NCBI GenBank assembly: GCA_016177705.1
Contig: JACOUT010000018.1
Coordinates: 1-64,000 of the forward strand
DNA: 64,000 nt
Source of the DNA: Deltaproteobacteria bacterium
GTDB taxonomy: Bacteria > Myxococcota > UBA727 > VGSZ01
Direction: 5' to 3'
Part shown: one piece after another, positions 29,001 to 37,346 of the stretch
How positions within the stretch are numbered: position 1 is the first letter of the stretch
Layout: every line of letters begins with the position of its first letter
Program-made: the position numbers and the translations under genes
Notes under the pieces: generated by a model
Database searches by the model: none
The model's input: only the letters and a program-made list of their open reading frames with translations
Told to the model about the DNA's origin: nothing

Positions 29001-29189
29001 CCTGCGCCCGAACACCAGGCCGCCGACGCCGAGCCCGCCGAGGAAGATGGCGAGCACCGCCGCGGTGGATGGCGTGGAGGCGCCGAACACCAGGCGGAAG
29101 GCGCGCAGCCAAACGGTCTGGTAGACGAGCGCGCACAGGCCGCTGCCGAACAGGCAGCTCGCCGTCACCAGAAGCGCGCGCGACCACAA
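26085..29189 (-). CDS. Membrane protein with spermidine-synthase-like domain
   Basis: A 1,034-residue fusion of a polytopic membrane part and a spermidine-synthase-like fold. Residues 1-430 hold two sets of about six to seven helices resembling an MFS transporter (for example GVPVVLMGGTLPAAARA and a second copy of LYAANTLGSIVGSLSGG against LYGVNTLGAVAG). Residues 520-740 hold VIGLGTGQTAGWL, VDVAEIEPAM, IADGRELL and SEPSNPYRAG. The catalytic Asp of true aminopropyltransferases is replaced in the VIVSEPSNP motif, so polyamine synthesis is unlikely. The last 290 residues are helical and unassigned. The start is TTG 29189, forced by an in-frame stop 15 bases upstream; the ribosome site is weak. 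Function unknown. Confidence 0.85.
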   Translation of the reverse strand: MWSRALLVTASCLFGSGLCALVYQTVWLRAFRLVFGASTPSTAAVLAIFLGGLGVGGLVFGRRVERAERPLVLYANLELGVAASAALTPLLVDLARAVYLAMGGSEALGGVGSTAVRLALSTVVLGVPVVLMGGTLPAAARAVTHASDVGRRGLAVLYGVNTLGAVAGVLLATFAFLEIFGARQALWIACLLNALVGLSARSAGRALPALPVADVEVRAAPMARRERWILVAAFVTGFVFLLVELVWYRMAAPLLGGSTYSFGLLLACALFGIGVGGALYAALPPKETTPARFALTCALEALFVMMPFAMGDQLAYLALHLGAWGQVSFPLTVVGWSLVTAVLVLPASIVAGYQFPLLLALKGRADHDVGKDSGELYAANTLGSIVGSLSGGFGFLPLLHALGAWRLVGALLVGVAAMAAAVGRRERGVVTLAALAAAAALVCSAARGPTAVWRHSAIGAGRAVADGTTWNERRALAHELRRAILEEHEGRESALGIHVAAGVSPLVNGKSDGSSYADAPTGVGLGVLPAVLHGAATSAYVIGLGTGQTAGWLGAVPGMQRVDVAEIEPAMTRVAELCEATNQRALANPRVKLHIADGRELLLATRERYDVIVSEPSNPYRAGIASMYSQDFYRSVATRLRPGGLLAQWVQAYEVDAVSVQMVAATLSSVFPHVSIWQLGPGDMVFLASMEPLVVDVEAVRARLAIEPYRTAFERVIGVSGAEGVLALELANERLVAALAAARGDVTTDDQPLLEFRFARSVGRMRGEDLRLPLLELAHARADDRALVRGEVSWDAVDAQRGRPFAWRNEVPPGVIGALLPEHLRAWATGRPAASVAAFAALAALDRALDPLEQAVYAAARSSLPATAAERAQLVIDLEGVRRSGHVADAAFIAVNAALTDGRMTELPALVAEAGRASALDPWPADRIVVPVLQRLGALHGADATLADALAAPYAAFNFHELRRSAAASIEAHQDEVRGQCVELVASVEPWPPWRADFLDFRRRCYERTRPALAGMASDDLATFLAHEPAGFRL

Positions 29190-29253
29190 GCTCGCCCGGT
29201 CTAGCGCGCGCTCCTCGAGCGATCACGTTTTCCGCCCTGCCGTCGACGGTGCG

Positions 29254-32200
29254 TCAGCCGCCGAATGGCGAGCAGGTGCACGTCGCCTGGTTGCAGATGT
29301 AGCCGGCGCCGCAGGTGTCGCCGCAGTTGGGCAGGCAGTCGCAGCGACACGCCGTCAGGTTGGCCGTGTGGGTCGTCGGACAGGCGAGCGCGGCCGCGTC
29401 GCAGGCGCAGTCGCACACCGCCTGGTCGGGATTGAAGGTGTAGCCGGGCGCGCAGGTGGCGCTCGCTGCGCACTCACACGCACACACGGCCGGATCGGCG
29501 TTGCAGTCGGTGTAGCCGGTGCAGGTGGCGTTGCAGTCGCCCGCACACTCCACGGCGCACGTGGTCGGGTTGCAGCGCTCCGTCGGCAACATGGTGGGGT
29601 CACCGCAGTCGGCCGCGCACTCCCAGGTGCAGCCCGCGCCGCAGGACCAGCCGGGGTTGCCGTTCGGTGGCGAGCCCGCGCAGCCACCGGGCGCGCACAC
29701 CGGCAGGCAGGTCGCCTGGTCGCACACCTGGGTCGGTGGCAGCGGCGCGCCGGTGTTGCAGTCGGCCGGGCACTCGCACGCGCAGGTGGGGCTCGAGGTG
29801 TTGCACACGTGGCCGCTGCTGCAGCCGCCGCAGTCGGGCAGGCACTCGGGCACGCAGCTGGTGGCGTTGCAGGTCTGGCCGGGCGAGAGCCCGCCGGCGA
29901 CGCCGCAGTCGGAGGGGCAGATGCAGTCGGTGCCGTTCGGCGCCAGCACGAAGGGCGGCGTGCACTGCGCGTTGTTGCCGTCGGGGTTCGGGCTGTCCTC
30001 GATCCAGTACTTGTAGGAGACGGCGAACGGCACGTTGACCTCGGTGCTCCTCGGCCGGCAGGCGCCGAAGAACGAGACGCTGTTGGTGGTGCCGTCGTAG
30101 TCGAAGCCGTTGACGCGCGAGCGCGGGATGTCCGAGCAACCCGCCGCGGTACACGTGGCCGAGCACTGCGCCATGTTCTCCACCTCGAACTCGCCCGCCA
30201 CCTTGATGGTCGACGAGATGGGCGGCTTCTGCAGCACGTAGGGCGAGGCCTGCGCCACGATCTGCTGCAGGATGAGCCGGATTGCGTCCTGGATCTTCTG
30301 CGCGTTCTGCGGGTCGGCGTTGTCCGGCAGCGCGGCCTCGACGCCGCCCATGGCGGCGAGCAGCGCGCGGTAGCGCGTGTTCTCATAGTTGCCGGACTCG
30401 TCGCTGCAGCCGGTGCCGGCTGGGCACACGATGCCGTGCACCAGTGCGCGCGACAGCGTGGGGTCGGGGCCACCGTCGAAGTTCTGGAAGAACGCGGTCC
30501 ACGACGGGATCGAGTGCGTCGCCACCGCCTCCGTGACCGAGCCGGCTGTGTAGCGTCCGTCGGATTGCTCGTTGGCGTCCGTGATGAAGATGACCGCGAG
30601 CTGCGCGCCCACGCGCAGGCGCGCAGCGCTGCCGTCGAGGCGCGGCAGCATCTCGTAGCCGGCGGGTGCGATGGCGAAGGTGTTGCCCGCCGCGTAGGGC
30701 GCGCGGTTGCCGTCGCGCCCGCAGTGCTCGCCATCGGCGGCGCCGCCGAGCTCGCCGGCACCCGTCAGATCCGTGGTGATGCCGGGCCCAGCGACGTTCC
30801 TGCCGAGCAAGCAAGCAACCGGGCGGAAGCCGTTCTCCTCGCCAGAGCCGCCGGTGCCCATGTTGTTGACGCACTGCTGCACCGTGGCTGTATTGGTGGT
30901 GAAGGCGCAGTACTTTGGCGTGCCCGCGGGGTTGGCGATGCCGTCCCACGTGGCGGTGGCGTTGCCGAGGTTGTCGGCGTCGGTCGCGACCACGCCGATG
31001 CGGAAGTCGACCGTCGAGGTCGCGAGCTGCGTGCCGATGGCGGTGGCGGCGTTGGCGGTGGCCGTCTGCTCGTTGTCCATCGAGCCCGAGTTGTCGATGA
31101 CGAGGAGGAAGTCGACCTTCTGGTTGACCTCGACCTGGAAGCGGTCGCACTGCACGCCGGTGTCGTCGCCGAACTGGGCGACCGCGGTGCCGTTCGACAA
31201 GTCGTCGAGGCGGAAGAAGCGCTGCTCGTCGGCGTTCGACTGCGCCAGGTTGGTGATGGCGATGACGACGATGGTGCTGGCCGCGGAGCGATCGAGCACC
31301 TCGACCTGCATGCGCATCTCGCCGGTCTCGGTGGAGCCCGAGGTGTCGAGCAGACCGGTGGCGCCGGACACCAGCGCCTGCACGATGTCGTTCATCGATT
31401 TGGCGACGGTGTCGCCGCCGTTGGCGTCGGTCCACTGCAGGCGGCCGATGGCCGCGTTGTTGGCGGCACCCGCGTCCCACGAGGTGAAGGTCTGACTGGC
31501 GAAGGACGTGACGTTGCCGACCGCGCCGTCGAGCGTGGTGCGCAGCGTGTTCAGCTCCGAGGTCGGATCGGCGCCGGCGACGTCGAGCTTGAGCGCCACG
31601 CCCGCCACCTGCTTGACCGGGTCGAACACCATGGCGCCGATCTGGTTGCCGCTGGCGTCGCGAAGCTCGGTGATGCGGCCCACCGGGAAGTCCTGCGGCA
31701 CTGCCAGGATCAGGTCCGCGGTGTCGTCGGGGCGCTGCACCAAGGTGACCTCGCGCAGGTTCTCGAGCCCGCAGGCGTCGACCTCGCTTTGACCGACGTC
31801 GTTGACGTTGGGGTTCAGCTCACCGGCGGCCGGGTCGTAGAAGCCGTCTTGGTTGCCGTCTTCGGCGCCGTCCGGCACCTGGTCGCCGTCGGTGTCGGCG
31901 TTCCTCGGATCGGTGGTGCTGCCCGGATCGGCGTCCGCGATGCACAACCCAGCGTCGACGCACGACTGCGCGGTCTGCGTGCCGACAGTACAGATGGTGC
32001 CGGTCTCGATGCCGTCGGTGATGCCGTCGTCGTCGCTGTCGCGATCGACCGGCGAGGTCTGCAACACCGCCTCCTGCCCGTCGTTGACGCCGTCACAGTC
32101 GCTGTCGACGCTCAACGGGTCGGTGCCGCGCTGCACCTCGAGGCCGTCGGCCACGCCGTCGCCGTCGGTGTCGGCGGCGTTCGGGTTGGTGCCGATCAAC

Positions 32201-33624
32201 GCCTCCTGCGGATCGGACAGGCCGTCGCCGTCGGTGTCGACGTCGGGCACGCGCGGGTCGGTCTCGCCGGCGTCGATGCGGCCGTTGCGATTCAAGTCCT
32301 CGCCGGCGGTGCAGCCCGCCGCCGAGGCCGGGCCGTCGCACAGGCCGTCGCCGTCGGTGTCGGCGCTCCGTGGGTTGGTCTCCTGCACGCCGGTCGGGTT
32401 CGGCACCGCCACCGCGCCGTCGCGGTCGCGGTCCTCCGTGCCGTCGTTGGTGCCGTCGTTGTCGCTGTCGGCGTCGAGCGGATCAGTGGTGCTCGCACTG
32501 TCGGTGTCGAGCGGCGGCGCCTCGGCGCAGCCGTCGTTGACGACGCGCGCGGTGCGGCCGAGCTCGAGGCCGTCGGTCAGCAGGTCGCCGTCGGAGTCAC
32601 GCACGCGCGGGTTGGTGCCCGCCGTCTGCTCGTCGAGGTCGGAGAGTGCGTCGCAGTCGGTGTCGGGCTTGGTCGGGTCGCTCTCGCCCGGGTCGACCAC
32701 GCCGTCGACGTCGCGATCCTCGCCGCCCACGCACACGCCGGGCGCGGTGCCTGGTCCGTCGCACAGGCCGTCGTCGTCGCGGTCGGCGTCGTTCGGCGCC
32801 GGGTCGACCGCGTTGGGGATGCCGTCGAGGTCATCGTCGGGATCGGCGACCAGCGGATCAGGGTCGACGCCGTCGGGGATTTGATCGCCGTCCGTGTCGG
32901 GGTTGGTCGGGTCGGTCTCGCCCGGGTCCACCGTGCCGTTGTGGTTGGCGTCCTCGACGCCGTCGTTCAGGCCGTCGCCGTCGGTGTCGGCGCTGCCCGC
33001 GTCGGTCTCGCCCGTATCGACCACGCCGTCGCAGTCATCGTCCTCCTCGGTGTCGGAGATGCCGTCGCCGTCGCTGTCCGGGTCGGTCGGGTCGGTCTCG
33101 CCGGCGTCGAGCCGGCCGTTCTTGTTGGCGTCCTCGACGCCGTCGGGCACGCAGTCGCCGTCGCTGTCGTTGGTCACCGGGCTCGAGGTGGTCGAGGTGT
33201 CGGCGTCCCGCCAGGTGGCCGGGCACTCGGCGTCGATGTCGGCGTCGCGGCCGGCCTCGATGCCGTCGGCGATGCCGTCGTCGTCGCTGTCGTAGTCGGC
33301 CGGGCTGGTGCGCGCGCCGCCGGCGTAGACGACCGCGTACTCCTCCTCGTCGGTCAAACCGTCACAGTCGCTGTCGAGGTTGGCGTTGTTCGGGTCGTTG
33401 GGGTTTGGATCGCGGATCGGCTCGGTGGGCGGCTGCGGATCGCCCTCGCCCTCCCCTTCCCCTTCGCCCTCGCCTTCGCCCTCGCCCTCCCCTTCCCCTT
33501 CGGAGGGACCGGCGTCCACCACAGGTGGCGTCGCGCACTCGCAGGCGCCGAAGGGGAACGCTCCAGCGCCGAGCAGGAGCGCCAAGCGGACCATCGAGAG
33601 ACGAACATGCACGGGGAAGAGCAT
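29254..33624 (-). CDS. Giant TSP3-repeat/VWA/Cys-rich surface lipoprotein
   Basis: A 1,456-residue exported protein. The signal peptide ends at the lipobox FGAC (Cys28). A Glu-Gly linker follows (residues 42-61). Residues about 75-600 are some twenty calcium-binding thrombospondin type-3 repeats with D-D-DG patterns such as DSDGDGISDTEEDDDCDG. Residues about 835-1090 are a von Willebrand A domain: MIDAS motif DNSGSMD near residue 845 and the ITDANEQSDG strand. Residues 1150-1456 are a Cys-rich tail with CxCxCP-type units, ending CSPFGG. ATG 33624 has GAGGAG a few bases upstream. It is likely a calcium-dependent adhesin or surface assembly; ligand unknown. Confidence 0.9.
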   Translation of the reverse strand: MLFPVHVRLSMVRLALLLGAGAFPFGACECATPPVVDAGPSEGEGEGEGEGEGEGEGEGEGDPQPPTEPIRDPNPNDPNNANLDSDCDGLTDEEEYAVVYAGGARTSPADYDSDDDGIADGIEAGRDADIDAECPATWRDADTSTTSSPVTNDSDGDCVPDGVEDANKNGRLDAGETDPTDPDSDGDGISDTEEDDDCDGVVDTGETDAGSADTDGDGLNDGVEDANHNGTVDPGETDPTNPDTDGDQIPDGVDPDPLVADPDDDLDGIPNAVDPAPNDADRDDDGLCDGPGTAPGVCVGGEDRDVDGVVDPGESDPTKPDTDCDALSDLDEQTAGTNPRVRDSDGDLLTDGLELGRTARVVNDGCAEAPPLDTDSASTTDPLDADSDNDGTNDGTEDRDRDGAVAVPNPTGVQETNPRSADTDGDGLCDGPASAAGCTAGEDLNRNGRIDAGETDPRVPDVDTDGDGLSDPQEALIGTNPNAADTDGDGVADGLEVQRGTDPLSVDSDCDGVNDGQEAVLQTSPVDRDSDDDGITDGIETGTICTVGTQTAQSCVDAGLCIADADPGSTTDPRNADTDGDQVPDGAEDGNQDGFYDPAAGELNPNVNDVGQSEVDACGLENLREVTLVQRPDDTADLILAVPQDFPVGRITELRDASGNQIGAMVFDPVKQVAGVALKLDVAGADPTSELNTLRTTLDGAVGNVTSFASQTFTSWDAGAANNAAIGRLQWTDANGGDTVAKSMNDIVQALVSGATGLLDTSGSTETGEMRMQVEVLDRSAASTIVVIAITNLAQSNADEQRFFRLDDLSNGTAVAQFGDDTGVQCDRFQVEVNQKVDFLLVIDNSGSMDNEQTATANAATAIGTQLATSTVDFRIGVVATDADNLGNATATWDGIANPAGTPKYCAFTTNTATVQQCVNNMGTGGSGEENGFRPVACLLGRNVAGPGITTDLTGAGELGGAADGEHCGRDGNRAPYAAGNTFAIAPAGYEMLPRLDGSAARLRVGAQLAVIFITDANEQSDGRYTAGSVTEAVATHSIPSWTAFFQNFDGGPDPTLSRALVHGIVCPAGTGCSDESGNYENTRYRALLAAMGGVEAALPDNADPQNAQKIQDAIRLILQQIVAQASPYVLQKPPISSTIKVAGEFEVENMAQCSATCTAAGCSDIPRSRVNGFDYDGTTNSVSFFGACRPRSTEVNVPFAVSYKYWIEDSPNPDGNNAQCTPPFVLAPNGTDCICPSDCGVAGGLSPGQTCNATSCVPECLPDCGGCSSGHVCNTSSPTCACECPADCNTGAPLPPTQVCDQATCLPVCAPGGCAGSPPNGNPGWSCGAGCTWECAADCGDPTMLPTERCNPTTCAVECAGDCNATCTGYTDCNADPAVCACECAASATCAPGYTFNPDQAVCDCACDAAALACPTTHTANLTACRCDCLPNCGDTCGAGYICNQATCTCSPFGG
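33442..33501 (-). repeat. Hexamer repeat encoding Glu-Gly linker (10 units)
   Basis: 60 bp of 6-bp units (GGCGAG, GGCGAA, GGGGAA, GGGGAG variants) in the giant lipoprotein gene. Changes in copy number keep the frame. The same kind of tract is found in the paralogs at 43264 and 45939. Confidence 0.9.
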
Positions 33625-33712
33625 GGGGCTCCTCTGGGGTGGGATAACCTACCTGCAACTCTAGCCGACCATACGGCCAACGTCGCGACACGCATGCAGC
33701 CTGTCCTACTCG

Positions 33713-34750
33713 GTGCTACCTCGAGATCGCACGCCAGCGGTTGCCGACGCCGTCACGGAGGCGCAGCCTCGCAGGGTGGAGCGCGAGCCCGCAGCCATTG
33801 ACGACGACGAGCAAGCGCTCCGACCCGCGTTCGGCGACCCGCGCGCCGTCTGCCTGCGCTGGCAGGTGCCGCCGGATTGCCACGGCAAGACCACCGTGGA
33901 GGCGCTCGCGCACAAGGTACGCAGGCTCGGCGTCGCGCGCGCCCGGCGCGTCGTGGAGGGGGGCGATCTCCGCGTGCTGGGGCGCCCCTGCGATGCCGGC
34001 GAGCGCCTCACCCGCGGCACCGTGCTCGAGCTCTGGCGCCTCGCGCCCGACGCGCCCGAGGACGCGATGCCGACGCCTGCGGTGCTGGCCCGCGCGCACG
34101 GCCTCCTCGTCGTCGACAAGCCGGGCGACCTCGCGGTGCACCCGAGCGCGCGCTACCTGCACCGCACGCTCACGGGCTGGCTGTTTCGGCAGGGCCTGCG
34201 CGCCAACCCCTGTCACCGCCTCGACCGCGAGACCAGCGGTGTGCTGGTGTGCGCCGAGCCGGGGCCCGTCGAGGCGCGCACCAAAGGGGCGTTCGCCGCC
34301 GGGCGCGTCGACAAGGAGTACCTGGCGGTGGTGCGCGGCGTGGTGCAGCAGCCCTTCGTCGTCAATGTGCCGCTCGCGCTGCAGGGCGAGCGCGGCCTGG
34401 TGCGCATCCGCATGATCGCCGACGCGGCAGGTCAGGCGGCCGTCACCGAGGTCGAGCCCGTGCGCACCGACGGCGCGCGCTCGCTGGTGCGTTGTCGGCC
34501 ACGCACGGGCCGCCAGCACCAGTTGCGCGCGCACCTCTCGCACGCGGGCTTCCCCATCGTCGGCGACAAGCTCTACGCCATGGGCGACGCGTGGTTCGAC
34601 GCCTTCACGCGCCGCGCGCTCACCGACGACGATCGCAAGGCGCTCGACGCGCCTCGCCAAGCGCTGCACGCTGCACGGCTGACGCTGCTCGATGAGCGGC
34701 TCACCTTCGAGGCGCCGTTTCCCGCCGAGCTGGCCGCGCTGGTCGCTTGA
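33713..34750 (+). CDS. RluA-family RNA pseudouridine synthase
   Basis: A 345-residue pseudouridine synthase of the RluA family. N-terminal S4-like region with VRRLGVARARRVVEGGDLRVLG; catalytic loop CHRLDRETSGVLVCA with the essential Asp; GRVDKEYLAVVRG; RTGRQHQLRAHLSHAGFPIVGDKLY. It modifies uridines in rRNA or tRNA, exact site unknown. The track from GTG 33713 gives an N-terminal extension of about 25 unmatched residues, so the true start may be downstream (for example GTG 33776). The last 50 bases overlap the nth gene on the opposite strand. It is divergent from the giant lipoprotein. Confidence 0.93.
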   Translation: MLPRDRTPAVADAVTEAQPRRVEREPAAIDDDEQALRPAFGDPRAVCLRWQVPPDCHGKTTVEALAHKVRRLGVARARRVVEGGDLRVLGRPCDAGERLTRGTVLELWRLAPDAPEDAMPTPAVLARAHGLLVVDKPGDLAVHPSARYLHRTLTGWLFRQGLRANPCHRLDRETSGVLVCAEPGPVEARTKGAFAAGRVDKEYLAVVRGVVQQPFVVNVPLALQGERGLVRIRMIADAAGQAAVTEVEPVRTDGARSLVRCRPRTGRQHQLRAHLSHAGFPIVGDKLYAMGDAWFDAFTRRALTDDDRKALDAPRQALHAARLTLLDERLTFEAPFPAELAALVA

Positions 34751-35420
34751 GCGGTCGCGCGCGCGTCGCTGGCGGCTCGACGCCGACCTTGTGGCACCAG
34801 CGCTCGATGGGGCACTCCTCGCAGCGCGGCTTGCGCGCGTGGCAGATGCGCCGGCCGTGCCAGATCAGCGAGTGGTGCGCCTCGAGCAGACGCTCCCGCG
34901 GCAATAGCGCCGTCAAGTCCGCCTCGACCTTGGAGGGGTCGTCGTTCGTGGTGAGACCCATCCGGCGGCTGACGCGGCCGACGTGGGTGTCGACCGCGAT
35001 GGCCGGCTCGCCGAACGCGTTGGCGACGATGACGGCCGCGCTCTTGGCGCCGACGCCGGGCAGCTCCTCGAGGAGGGCGCGCGCGCGCGGCACCTCGCCG
35101 CCGTGCTTGGCGACGATGGCCTGCGCGGCGCCCACCAGGCTCTTTGCCTTGTTGCGAAAGAGCCCGAGCGACTTGATGTACCCCTCGACCTGCTGCGGCG
35201 TGGCGGCCGCGAAGGCGCGCACATCGGGCAGCGCGGCGAACAGCGCGGGGGTCACCTTGTTGACGCCCGCGTCGGTCGACTGCGCCGAGAGCACGACGGC
35301 GACCAGGAGCTGCCAGGGGTCGTGCGCCCGGAAGTCGAGCTCGATCTTCGCCTCGGGGAAGCGCTCGGCCAGGCCGTCGAGGATCTTGAGCGCCCGCGCT
35401 CGTTGTTGCGTCGTCGGCAT
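34701..35420 (-). CDS. nth: Endonuclease III (DNA glycosylase/AP lyase)
   Basis: A 239-residue Nth, which removes oxidised pyrimidines and cuts the AP site in base-excision repair. Seen: LVAVVLSAQSTDAGVNK, helix-hairpin-helix LPGVGAKSAAVI with catalytic Lys, VDTHVGRVSRRMGL with catalytic Asp, and the iron-sulfur motif C-x6-C-x2-C-x5-C (CHARKPRCEECPIERWC). The C-terminus has an extra 30-residue basic tail. ATG 35420 is the start that gives the standard N-terminus. It follows the small Zn-ribbon gene by four bases and overlaps the pseudouridine synthase convergently by 50 bp. Confidence 0.97.
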   Translation of the reverse strand: MPTTQQRARALKILDGLAERFPEAKIELDFRAHDPWQLLVAVVLSAQSTDAGVNKVTPALFAALPDVRAFAAATPQQVEGYIKSLGLFRNKAKSLVGAAQAIVAKHGGEVPRARALLEELPGVGAKSAAVIVANAFGEPAIAVDTHVGRVSRRMGLTTNDDPSKVEADLTALLPRERLLEAHHSLIWHGRRICHARKPRCEECPIERWCHKVGVEPPATRARPLKRPARPARRETAPRR

Positions 35421-35424
35421 GGCG

Positions 35425-35673
35425 TCAGGCGCCCGGCTGCGGGCGCGGCTTCTTCTTCTTGAAGCCCTCAAACTGGAACTTCACCTGATAGGCGCTGACG
35501 TTGCCGCAGGAGATGCAGATGAAGTGGTAGATGTCGACGCCACCGAGTTGGAGGAACGCGTCGACGTCACCCCAGTGGCGGTTGCCCACGCCTTCGGCGA
35601 TGGCCGTCTTGCGCTGCATGAAGCCCTCGCAGCGCGGGCACACCGACCGGGGCTTCATGCGCACGTTGCCCAT
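35425..35673 (-). CDS. Small CxxC zinc-ribbon-like protein
   Basis: An 82-residue protein with two cysteine pairs, CPRC near residue 12 and CISC near residue 54, as in zinc-ribbon or rubredoxin-like folds. Between them is the aromatic, acidic stretch VGNRHWGDVDAFLQLGG. The C-terminal tail is basic (FKKKKPRP). ATG 35673 starts just before the divergent gene at 35727. It precedes nth by four bases, so the two are co-transcribed. No known function is recognised; a metal-bound nucleic-acid binding role is a guess. Confidence 0.7.
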   Translation of the reverse strand: MGNVRMKPRSVCPRCEGFMQRKTAIAEGVGNRHWGDVDAFLQLGGVDIYHFICISCGNVSAYQVKFQFEGFKKKKPRPQPGA

Positions 35674-35726
35674 CGACGAAAGCCTAGCCGTTCACGGTAG
35701 CTGTTTCACGGTAGAACAATGGCCAG

Positions 35727-37319
35727 ATGAGCAAGGGGACCATCAACCGACCCGGCCAGCAGCCCGCGCCGGTGCGCCCGCAGCGCCAGGAGGGCGCCAA
35801 GGCGCCCTCCAAGCCGAGCGCGCCGCCCGGCTCGTCGGCGTCGGCCAAGCTCAAGGAGAAGAAGAAGACCCAACACGCTGAGCGGCCGAGGGTGCAGCGG
35901 CCGTCGCGGCAGCACCGCGCACACGGTGGCGGCGGCGCGCACGGCGCCGGTGGCGCGCACGCGGCCGATCACGAGGGCGAGGCCGAGGCCCATGGCCTGG
36001 CAGGGCTCGGCGGGGCCGAGAGCGGCGACGAGCTGCACCGCCATCGCGGCGGGGAGATGGAGCACGTCCACGAGGACGAGAAGGTCGAGCACCACGAGGA
36101 GCTGCACGACACCGGCGCGGTCGGCCCCGACGCCATCAAGCGCAGCAAGGGCGACCAGCAGCAGGGCGGCGGCGACGGCTTCGATCAGGGCAAGGGCCAG
36201 CGCGAGGCCTACGAGCGCTACCTGAAGGGCAACGTCGCCGCAGACAAGGCGCGCTTCGACGAGCTGCGCACCAAGGGCACCAAGGACGACTTCCGCCCCG
36301 ACAAGGCGCCCAAGGACGTGGAGGCGCTCGGCGTCACGCGCGCCACCGCGCACGTCGTGCGCCTGTTCGATGCCTGGACGCTCGATGGCCTTGGCCGCAC
36401 CGAGTCGGTCGAGAAGATGGCGACCTTCATCGGCCAGTTCAGCAACACCACCACCATCAAGAAGGTGCTGGCCGAGCTCGAGAGCAAGCCGATCCGCGAC
36501 GTCTACCCGCTCGAGATCGTCATGCACCTGCTCGACACCCACCCCGAGCTGTTGCCGGGCGTGCGCAAGGGCAGCGTGCTCGGCAACATCGCCGAGGTGG
36601 CCGACGGCAAACGCATGCTGGCGGGCGTGCCCTTCCCCGTCGAGGTGCCGAGCGACGTGCGCCTCAAGTCGTTCGCGCTGCTCGGCGGCGGGCGGCCCGG
36701 CTACGAGTTCGCGCCCACGGTCGAGGCCGACAAGTACTCGCTGCTCGTCGACACGCCGGGCCGCTACACCTTCGCGTTGCTGGCGGCGACCTTGACGCAG
36801 CTTGGTCGCATCCAGAAGGAGAGCGGCGAGGCCATCCTCGAGGTCTTCAACGTCGTCGTGAACGCGATGGACAAGAAGGGCGAGCCGCTCACGCCCGAGC
36901 AATGGGCCAGGAAGATGGAGGAGGAGCTGGCGCTCGCCGGTGACGACGACGACGGTGGCGACGCCAGCGATGGCGGCGGGGCCGACGCCGAGGCCGCGAC
37001 CGCCGCCAGCACCGCGGCGGCGCCCGCGCCCATCATCGCCGTGCAGATACGGAAGGCGCTCGACACCATCGTGCGCGACGAGACCAGCGGTCCGAGCGCC
37101 ACCACCTACTCGTGGGACGCGTCGTTCTACCGGCCGGGCGCGCCCATGGACGGCGAGCCCATCCTGCACCTCGTCGTCAAGAGCGCCGGCCCCTTCGACG
37201 GCGCCTGGGTCAAGGCGCGCGAGGCGCTCGCCCAGAAGCAGAAGGAATTCGAGCCCGGCCGCGCCGTGGTCACGCAGGAGGACTTCACCGCGGCGCTGCG
37301 GCGCGCGCGCGTTCGCTGA
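35727..37319 (+). CDS. Hypothetical protein with His-rich disordered N-terminus
   Basis: A 530-residue protein that I do not recognise. Residues 1-155 are disordered: Pro/Lys-rich start, then a His/Gly-rich stretch (HGAGGAHAADHEGEAEAH) and acidic-His pairs (EHHEELHD) that could bind metal. Residues 155-410 are an ordered helical region (TRATAHVVRLFDAWTLDG, VYPLEIVMHLLDTHPELLPG). Residues about 410-435 are an Asp/Gly/Ala-rich linker, followed by a compact C-terminal domain of about 90 residues. There is no signal peptide or membrane segment. Homologous organisation in other myxobacteria was not checked. It is convergent with the FadL-like gene. Confidence 0.6.
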   Translation: MSKGTINRPGQQPAPVRPQRQEGAKAPSKPSAPPGSSASAKLKEKKKTQHAERPRVQRPSRQHRAHGGGGAHGAGGAHAADHEGEAEAHGLAGLGGAESGDELHRHRGGEMEHVHEDEKVEHHEELHDTGAVGPDAIKRSKGDQQQGGGDGFDQGKGQREAYERYLKGNVAADKARFDELRTKGTKDDFRPDKAPKDVEALGVTRATAHVVRLFDAWTLDGLGRTESVEKMATFIGQFSNTTTIKKVLAELESKPIRDVYPLEIVMHLLDTHPELLPGVRKGSVLGNIAEVADGKRMLAGVPFPVEVPSDVRLKSFALLGGGRPGYEFAPTVEADKYSLLVDTPGRYTFALLAATLTQLGRIQKESGEAILEVFNVVVNAMDKKGEPLTPEQWARKMEEELALAGDDDDGGDASDGGGADAEAATAASTAAAPAPIIAVQIRKALDTIVRDETSGPSATTYSWDASFYRPGAPMDGEPILHLVVKSAGPFDGAWVKAREALAQKQKEFEPGRAVVTQEDFTAALRRARVR

Positions 37320-37346
37320 TCGGCACCGGCCGCCGCCGGCGGCACG

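Noticed and set aside
26085..29189. Naming the gene speE
   Set aside because: The catalytic Asp and the GGGDG loop are missing, so the name would mislead.
30000..33400. Regular 'GCCGTCG' pattern as a DNA repeat element
   Set aside because: It is explained by codons for the calcium-binding Asp repeats.
29368..33801. Open frame of 1,477 codons opposite the giant lipoprotein
   Set aside because: Mirror of the Asp-rich repeats; composition follows the codons of the real gene on the other strand.
37332..37343. GC-only palindrome between convergent genes as a terminator
   Set aside because: Twelve bases with no loop and no T-run; expected by chance at this GC content.
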